NCBI GenBank assembly: GCA_900319195.1
Contig: ONNL01000174.1
Span: forward strand, 1-9,546
Length of the DNA stretch: 9,546 nucleotides
Direction: 5' to 3'
Source of the DNA: an uncultured Ruminococcus sp.
Lineage (GTDB): Bacteria; Bacillota; Clostridia; Oscillospirales; Ruminococcaceae
Shown: one piece after another, positions 5,986 to 9,546 of the stretch
Numbering within the stretch: the first letter of the stretch is position 1
Layout: each line of letters begins with the position of its first letter
Program-made: the position numbers and the translations under genes
The notes under the pieces: model-generated
Told to the model about the DNA's origin: nothing
What the model saw: the letters and a program-made list of their open reading frames with translations, nothing else
The model's database searches: none

Positions 5986-6641
5986 AGCTCACTTCTGTTT
6001 CAAAGTCCGAAGCCGCGCGGTATATGGGCGTGAAGGGACAGCCCGACAGAGCTGTGTCGGAGCTCCTTGACAAAGCCGAAAAGCTCGTTGTGGAGCGCGT
6101 AGAGCCGAAATACATCTACCGTGTCTCCGATATTATCCGTGAGAATGATGTGATAAAAATCGAGGGAGTGACCTTTGAGGGCGGCGGCATTAAAAAGCAC
6201 CTCGAGGGCTGTGACAGGGCGGTGCTCCTTGCGGTAACGCTTTCGGGCGAGGCTGATAAGCTCATTCGTCAGGCGGCTGTGACTGATATGGCACTCTCGC
6301 TTGCTCTCGACTGCATTTGCAGTGCGGCAGTAGAGCAGGTCTGTGATATTGCCGAGAGCGAGATTTTTGAGCGGATAGACGCTCCATACAGAACATGGCG
6401 GTTCAGTCCCGGGTACAGTGACCTGCCTATCGCGGTGCAGAGCGACTTCCTGCGTGCACTGAATGCACCTAAGCGAATAGGACTTACTGCCGCGGAGAGC
6501 TCACTGCTGATGCCGACAAAGTCCGTGACTGCGATAATCGGTATCTCCGATACACCCGTCGCAAAGGGAGCGAAGGGCTGTGCGGTCTGCGGCATGAGGG
6601 AGAGCTGTGCGTACAGAGCGGCAGGTGCGGTCTGCAAATGA
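5982..6641 (+). CDS. Cobalamin-dependent methionine synthase activation-domain protein
   Basis: A 219-residue stand-alone version of the C-terminal reactivation domain of MetH, which binds S-adenosylmethionine and re-methylates oxidised cob(II)alamin. The SAM-binding motif RxSPGY appears as WRFSPGYSDLP (Arg140, Gly144, Tyr145), followed by IGLTAAESSLLMPTKSVTAIIGIS (166-189), matching the LTes-x-M-xP-xxS pattern of the family. EAARYMGVKGQ at 10-20 is the usual N-terminal motif of the clostridial stand-alone form. The C-terminus has Cys200, Cys203, Cys209 and Cys218, a possible metal or redox site. The ATG lies in the last codons of metF (4-nt overlap), so the genes form an operon. No MetH catalytic domains lie in this window; the partner enzyme must be elsewhere. 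The match is by eye but the motif order is consistent; a link to another corrinoid methyltransferase is the main alternative. Confidence 0.85.
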   Translation: MKLTSVSKSEAARYMGVKGQPDRAVSELLDKAEKLVVERVEPKYIYRVSDIIRENDVIKIEGVTFEGGGIKKHLEGCDRAVLLAVTLSGEADKLIRQAAVTDMALSLALDCICSAAVEQVCDIAESEIFERIDAPYRTWRFSPGYSDLPIAVQSDFLRALNAPKRIGLTAAESSLLMPTKSVTAIIGISDTPVAKGAKGCAVCGMRESCAYRAAGAVCK

Positions 6642-6669
6642 ACGGCTCATATTAAACCATAATATGTAT

Positions 6670-6709
6670 ATCGGGGAAGGTATCTGAATGAGCCTTCACC
6701 GATTTTTTT
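6670..6709 (+). terminator. Intrinsic terminator of metF operon
   Basis: ATCGGGGAAGG (6670-6680) pairs with CCTTCACCGAT (6693-6703), 10 of 11 positions, followed by a run of seven Ts (6703-6709). The upstream GGCTCAT (6644-6650) can pair perfectly with ATGAGCC (6688-6694), which overlaps the terminator's loop and the start of its right arm, and CATATT/AATATG form a further small hairpin inside it. Confidence 0.85.
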
Positions 6710-6733
6710 ATTGTCCACCTTACAAAAAATAAC

Positions 6734-6798
6734 GCTGAAATTTGTGCAAGAAGCACAGGAATGAAACGGCTATATTGCATAATGACAATAATTTCAGC
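6734..6798. repeat. Spaced 9-bp inverted repeat upstream of solute-binding gene
   Basis: GCTGAAATT (6734-6742) and AATTTCAGC (6790-6798) are perfect inverted copies 47 nt apart. A small TGTGC/GCACA hairpin (6743-6757) sits between them. They lie just upstream of the palindrome and promoter at 6805-6850. They could be distal operator half-sites or chance in AT-rich sequence. The rest of the 6642-6913 gap is the metF-operon terminator and the promoter region; no gene is seen. Confidence 0.35.
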
Positions 6799-6804
6799 TA
6801 AAAT

Positions 6805-6840
6805 ATATGAAATTTTCATATTGACACACTAATGTGAAAA
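6805..6840. promoter_or_regulatory. Palindromic operator-like sites over the -35 box
   Basis: ATATGAAA-T-TTTCATAT (6805-6821) is a perfect 17-bp palindrome ending at the first base of the -35 box. A third half-site, ATGTGAAAA (6832-6840), pairs with TTTTCATAT (6813-6821) at 8 of 9 positions across a 10-nt spacer. The three half-sites therefore flank and overlap the -35 element. This arrangement fits a dimeric regulator controlling the solute-binding gene; the regulator is not in the window and its family is unknown. Confidence 0.6.
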
Positions 6841-6850
6841 ATGCTATAAT
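6821..6850 (+). promoter_or_regulatory. Sigma-A promoter of solute-binding lipoprotein gene
   Basis: A perfect TTGACA (6821-6826) and perfect TATAAT (6845-6850) are separated by 18 nt. The start site should be near 6857, leaving a leader of about 57 nt that contains an imperfect 8-bp hairpin (6874-6881 with 6890-6897) directly before the AAAGGAG ribosome binding site at 6899-6905. Confidence 0.88.
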
Positions 6851-6913
6851 ATATTAGAATTATTATGTTTATGTGCCCCTGCCTCTCATCAGGAGCATAA
6901 AGGAGAAATAACA

Positions 6914-8326
6914 ATGAACAAAACTAAAATATTTATAGCCTCTCTTCTGCTGACTGCTTCCGTATTCGCTGTTACAGGCTGCGGAAAGACAAGCGACAGC
7001 AAGGGGACTGCACAGGAATCAAAGATAACAAATCCTATGGATCAGGATAAGATAGATGAGCTCAACAAGTCCGCAGCTGATGCAGGCGATCTTCTTACAG
7101 GTGAGCTTGAGAACAAAACTATAAAGTGGCTCTCTGACTGGGACATCAATCCCGACGGCACCGGTAAAAAGACTCCCGCCGACCTTCAGCTCTTTCAGGA
7201 TGTCTACGGCGGCAAGGTGGAGTATATCCAGTGCACTTATGCTGAGAGATACGATAAGCTCGCACAGTCTGTAAGCAGCGGCGAGGGTATCGACTTCTTC
7301 TACGCTGGCAACCTCGATGCTTTTCCGAAGGGCGTTATCAGAGGTATGTTCGCACCTATCGACGACTATATCGACTTTGACTCTCCGCTCTGGGAGGACG
7401 TTCAGGAGGTCAATGACCAGTTTATGTGGGACGGCAAGCACTATGTTGCAGCTGCTCAGACCACAGGTGACAACGTTGCCGTTGTTTACAACAGAAAGAC
7501 TGTTCAGGAGGCTGGTCTTGATGACCCTGCTGATCTCTATGCAAACGGCGACTGGACTTGGGACACCTTCGAGGGTATGCTTGAGAGCTTCTGCGACCCC
7601 GATAATCAGAGATATGGTATCGACGGCTGGTGGTTCGAGTTCGGACTTATGAACACTATCGGTGTTCCACCTGTTGGAATGCAGGACGGCAAGCTTGTCA
7701 GCAACATTGGTGATCCTGCTATGGAGCGCGTCCAGAACTGGATGTACGACCTCTATCAGAACGGCTGTATCGCTATCGGTGTAGGTGACTACGGCTGGGA
7801 GGCAAAGCCTAACTATATCGGTGAGGGCAAGCTCCTGTTCTATCCCGTTGGTCTGTACGAATTCTATACAACTCCTGATCAGTGGAAGGGCAAGTTCGGT
7901 GACGACGCATTCTTCGTTCCCATGCCGAAGGACCCCGAGGCTGATGAATACTATATCCCGTCGGGCGTTGAGGCTTATGCCTTTGTAAAGGGCGGTCAGA
8001 ACCCCGAGGGAGTTGCAAAGTATCTCGACTGCAAGCGCTTTACATATACTAATGAGGAAGCAAAGGCAGTTGCGGATTCTATCTATGTTGACGACTACGG
8101 CTGGACTCAGGAAATGGTAGATATGAGAAATGAGATGAACGATCTCTCGACAGAAAATCCTGTCATTGATCTCTCAAAGGGCGTTTCTGCGGACTGCGGC
8201 GACCTTCTCGATTCAAGCCTGAGACTTACAACACGCGGTACTCCATGGAACGAAACCTACGATTCTATCGCGGCTACTGTTGAAACATACATCAACGAAG
8301 TAAACAACAACACGGTCTCGGACTAA
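6914..8326 (+). CDS. Family-1 sugar-type ABC transporter solute-binding lipoprotein
   Basis: A 470-residue secreted lipoprotein. The signal peptide ends in the lipobox VTGC (Cys23 lipidated), followed by a Ser/Thr/Gln-rich spacer. The mature part fits the SBP_bac_1 fold: an N-lobe strand TIKWLSDWDINP (69-80), then a conserved centre at VVYNRKTVQEAGLDDPADLY...GDWTWDTFEGM (about 190-222), the usual GLddP-x-GxWTWdxF pattern of carbohydrate-binding members. Many Trp/Tyr residues (238-245, 294-320) suit sugar stacking. It would capture a ligand, probably an oligosaccharide, outside the cell. The ATG has AAGGAG 8 nt upstream. No permease or ATPase genes adjoin it, so it is an orphan that must dock with a transporter encoded elsewhere, or act as a sensor. 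Its consensus promoter overlaps palindromes, suggesting substrate-dependent control. The ligand cannot be read from sequence. Confidence 0.92.
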   Translation: MNKTKIFIASLLLTASVFAVTGCGKTSDSKGTAQESKITNPMDQDKIDELNKSAADAGDLLTGELENKTIKWLSDWDINPDGTGKKTPADLQLFQDVYGGKVEYIQCTYAERYDKLAQSVSSGEGIDFFYAGNLDAFPKGVIRGMFAPIDDYIDFDSPLWEDVQEVNDQFMWDGKHYVAAAQTTGDNVAVVYNRKTVQEAGLDDPADLYANGDWTWDTFEGMLESFCDPDNQRYGIDGWWFEFGLMNTIGVPPVGMQDGKLVSNIGDPAMERVQNWMYDLYQNGCIAIGVGDYGWEAKPNYIGEGKLLFYPVGLYEFYTTPDQWKGKFGDDAFFVPMPKDPEADEYYIPSGVEAYAFVKGGQNPEGVAKYLDCKRFTYTNEEAKAVADSIYVDDYGWTQEMVDMRNEMNDLSTENPVIDLSKGVSADCGDLLDSSLRLTTRGTPWNETYDSIAATVETYINEVNNNTVSD

Positions 8327-8330
8327 ATAG

Positions 8331-8356
8331 TTTTTCCTTGGATCCTTGAGGGAAAA
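8331..8356 (+). other. Weak hairpin after solute-binding gene
   Basis: TTTTCCTT (8332-8339) can pair with AGGGAAAA (8349-8356), including one G-U, around GATCCTT-like loop bases. No T-run follows on the plus strand, so this is a poor terminator; partial readthrough into the SDR gene is possible. Confidence 0.3.
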
Positions 8357-8393
8357 GCCCTGTTACAATATATTTACAAAACTAATAATTTCC

Positions 8394-8422
8394 TTGCAAA
8401 TAATTTTTTAATATGATATAAT
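8394..8422 (+). promoter_or_regulatory. Extended -10 promoter of SDR gene
   Basis: TTGCAA (8394-8399), a 17-nt spacer and a perfect TATAAT (8417-8422) preceded by TGA (8414-8416), giving an extended -10. It lies about 36 nt before the start codon, so the SDR gene is probably its own transcription unit. Confidence 0.78.
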
Positions 8423-8457
8423 AATATAAGACAGACTAAAGAAAGGGGGCTGTAATA

Positions 8458-9411
8458 ATGAATACGGTTCTTGTTACGGCGGGGTGCGGACAGATAGGAG
8501 ACCACATCTGTTCAGGACTTCTTAAAAAGGGAAATGCAGTTATTGCAGTCGATACTAAGGACAGCGGTTATAACACGGGTAAGGATAACTTTACCTTTGT
8601 TGAGGGCGCTCCTACTGATAAAAACGTCTACGGCGATCTTTTTGAGAATAATCACATTGATATGCTGGTACACGCGGCTTTCACCGTTGACAACGATCTG
8701 GGACCTATCGTTACGGATAAGGAAATATCCTCATCGAAGCAGTGTGATAAGTTCATGTTCCGCTATGCTATAAATGCGGGCGTGAATAAGATAGTTCTCC
8801 TCAGCACCGATAAGGTCTACGATTTCCCCAAGACTCGCGAGCCTATCCGCGAGGACGGCGACCTCAAGATAAACACGAATTATGCCGAGCTCAAGATCGC
8901 ATCTGAAAAGGCTCTCGTTATGGAAATGCAGCACTCGAAGAATGTTCTTGTCTGCATAACAAGGTCAGCTCCCGTTTATACGCTGAATTTCACGGATAAC
9001 CTGATGTCTAAGATAACAGACCCCAAGGACGGCGCCAAGTTCATTGCAGGAAAGGGACAGTACGGCTTCCAGATGTGCTGTGTTCACAACCTTGTGGACT
9101 TCATCCTCTGCTTTGTAAAGTATGCCGATAATTCGAGCTATAACGGCATATATAACGTCGGTGACAAGCTCCTTACGACTGCTGCCGATATTGTAAACTT
9201 CATGAGAGAGCATCACCACCTCGGCACTGTATTCCAGCGCTCAGGCGGCGGAACGGTCTCAAAGCTGAAGGGGATTTTCGGCGGAAATAAAGAGGAAAAA
9301 ACCAATTACCGCTACCTCGATATGAATAAGCTCGAGTATAATAATATGCTCGATACTACCAAGGCATCAAAGATGCTGTCTTTCCGCTGGGATATTCATA
9401 ATACTAAGTGA
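8458..9411 (+). CDS. NAD-dependent epimerase/dehydratase (extended SDR)
   Basis: A 317-residue extended short-chain dehydrogenase/reductase, most likely acting on a nucleotide sugar. The Rossmann glycine motif is TAGCGQIGDH (7-16), with Asp32 at the end of the second strand favouring NAD(H). The active-site block LLSTDKVYD (114-122) supplies Ser116/Thr117 and resembles the STD motif of RmlD/CapD-type enzymes, and YAELK gives the catalytic Tyr142 and Lys146. The C-terminal substrate domain is shorter than in galE and contains a Gly/Lys-rich insertion (about 261-282). The start ATG follows AAAGGGGG (8442-8449) by 8 nt. Own promoter and strong terminator flank it. The exact reaction (epimerase, dehydratase or reductase) and substrate cannot be assigned; a role in envelope or exopolysaccharide sugars is an inference. 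It is only distantly similar to the galE product in this window. Confidence 0.88.
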   Translation: MNTVLVTAGCGQIGDHICSGLLKKGNAVIAVDTKDSGYNTGKDNFTFVEGAPTDKNVYGDLFENNHIDMLVHAAFTVDNDLGPIVTDKEISSSKQCDKFMFRYAINAGVNKIVLLSTDKVYDFPKTREPIREDGDLKINTNYAELKIASEKALVMEMQHSKNVLVCITRSAPVYTLNFTDNLMSKITDPKDGAKFIAGKGQYGFQMCCVHNLVDFILCFVKYADNSSYNGIYNVGDKLLTTAADIVNFMREHHHLGTVFQRSGGGTVSKLKGIFGGNKEEKTNYRYLDMNKLEYNNMLDTTKASKMLSFRWDIHNTK

Positions 9412-9420
9412 TATGATTTT

Positions 9421-9457
9421 TGAGGGGGCTTTTTTCTAAAAAGGCTCCCTCATTTTT
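9421..9457 (+). terminator. Strong intrinsic terminator after SDR gene
   Basis: TGAGGGGGCTTTTTT (9421-9435) pairs with AAAAAGGCTCCCTCA (9438-9452), a stem of up to 15 bp with two G-U pairs, followed by five Ts (9453-9457). The final 89 bases (9458-9546) hold only small hairpins such as CTGTTT/AAACAG and GAAAGC/GCTTTC; I see no gene start there. Confidence 0.92.
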
Positions 9458-9546
9458 ATGGGCAGTTCTAAAAACCTGTTTGATTAAAGAAAAAACAGAT
9501 AGGTACAGCAGAGGCAAGGAAAGCCCTCGCAGGCGTGCTTTCGCAC

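Noticed and set aside
1..9546. CRISPR array, insertion sequence, toxin-antitoxin pair or prophage module
   Set aside because: No regularly spaced repeats, transposase, integrase, paired small toxin/antitoxin genes or phage structural genes are seen.

Overview
The window looks like the chromosome of a Gram-positive anaerobe of the Clostridia, most likely a Ruminococcus-type Oscillospiraceae. This is an inference. It rests on strong AGGAGG-type ribosome binding sites, consensus sigma-A promoters (TTGACA/TATAAT with 17-18 bp spacers), two secreted lipoproteins with Gram-positive lipoboxes, a MetH reactivation-type domain encoded on its own beside metF, and moderate-GC coding sequence separated by AT-rich gaps. 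I see no rRNA or tRNA gene, insertion sequence, CRISPR array or prophage structural gene.

Layout. Bases 1-1072 (minus strand) hold a marR-type regulator followed by the first 181 codons of an ABC exporter half-transporter that runs off the left edge. The exporter's ribosome binding site lies inside the end of marR. A near-perfect promoter with an inverted repeat over the expected start site precedes marR, which suggests an autoregulated efflux operon. Everything from 1352 onward is on the plus strand. It comprises galE (UDP-glucose 4-epimerase), a small membrane-anchored protein resembling DUF2500, a highly acidic lipoprotein with three C-terminal Ltp-type repeats, ung (uracil-DNA glycosylase), metF overlapped by a cobalamin-dependent methionine synthase activation-domain gene, an orphan family-1 sugar-binding lipoprotein, and a nucleotide-sugar-type SDR epimerase/dehydratase. 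Hairpins or terminators separate most units.

How the genes fit together. This is mostly a row of short independent units. metF and the activation-domain gene form a methionine/one-carbon pair: MetF makes 5-methyl-THF, and the activation domain would reactivate a B12 methionine synthase encoded elsewhere. galE and the final SDR suggest sugar-nucleotide and envelope polysaccharide metabolism. The sugar-binding lipoprotein has no permease genes beside it and has a promoter with layered palindromes, so it is probably a regulated partner of a transporter encoded elsewhere.

The least ordinary items are the Ltp-repeat lipoprotein (a family that includes a phage superinfection-exclusion protein), the operator-like palindromes in front of the solute-binding protein, and the marR operator. 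I found no convincing wholly new system. The findings are leads with stated tests.
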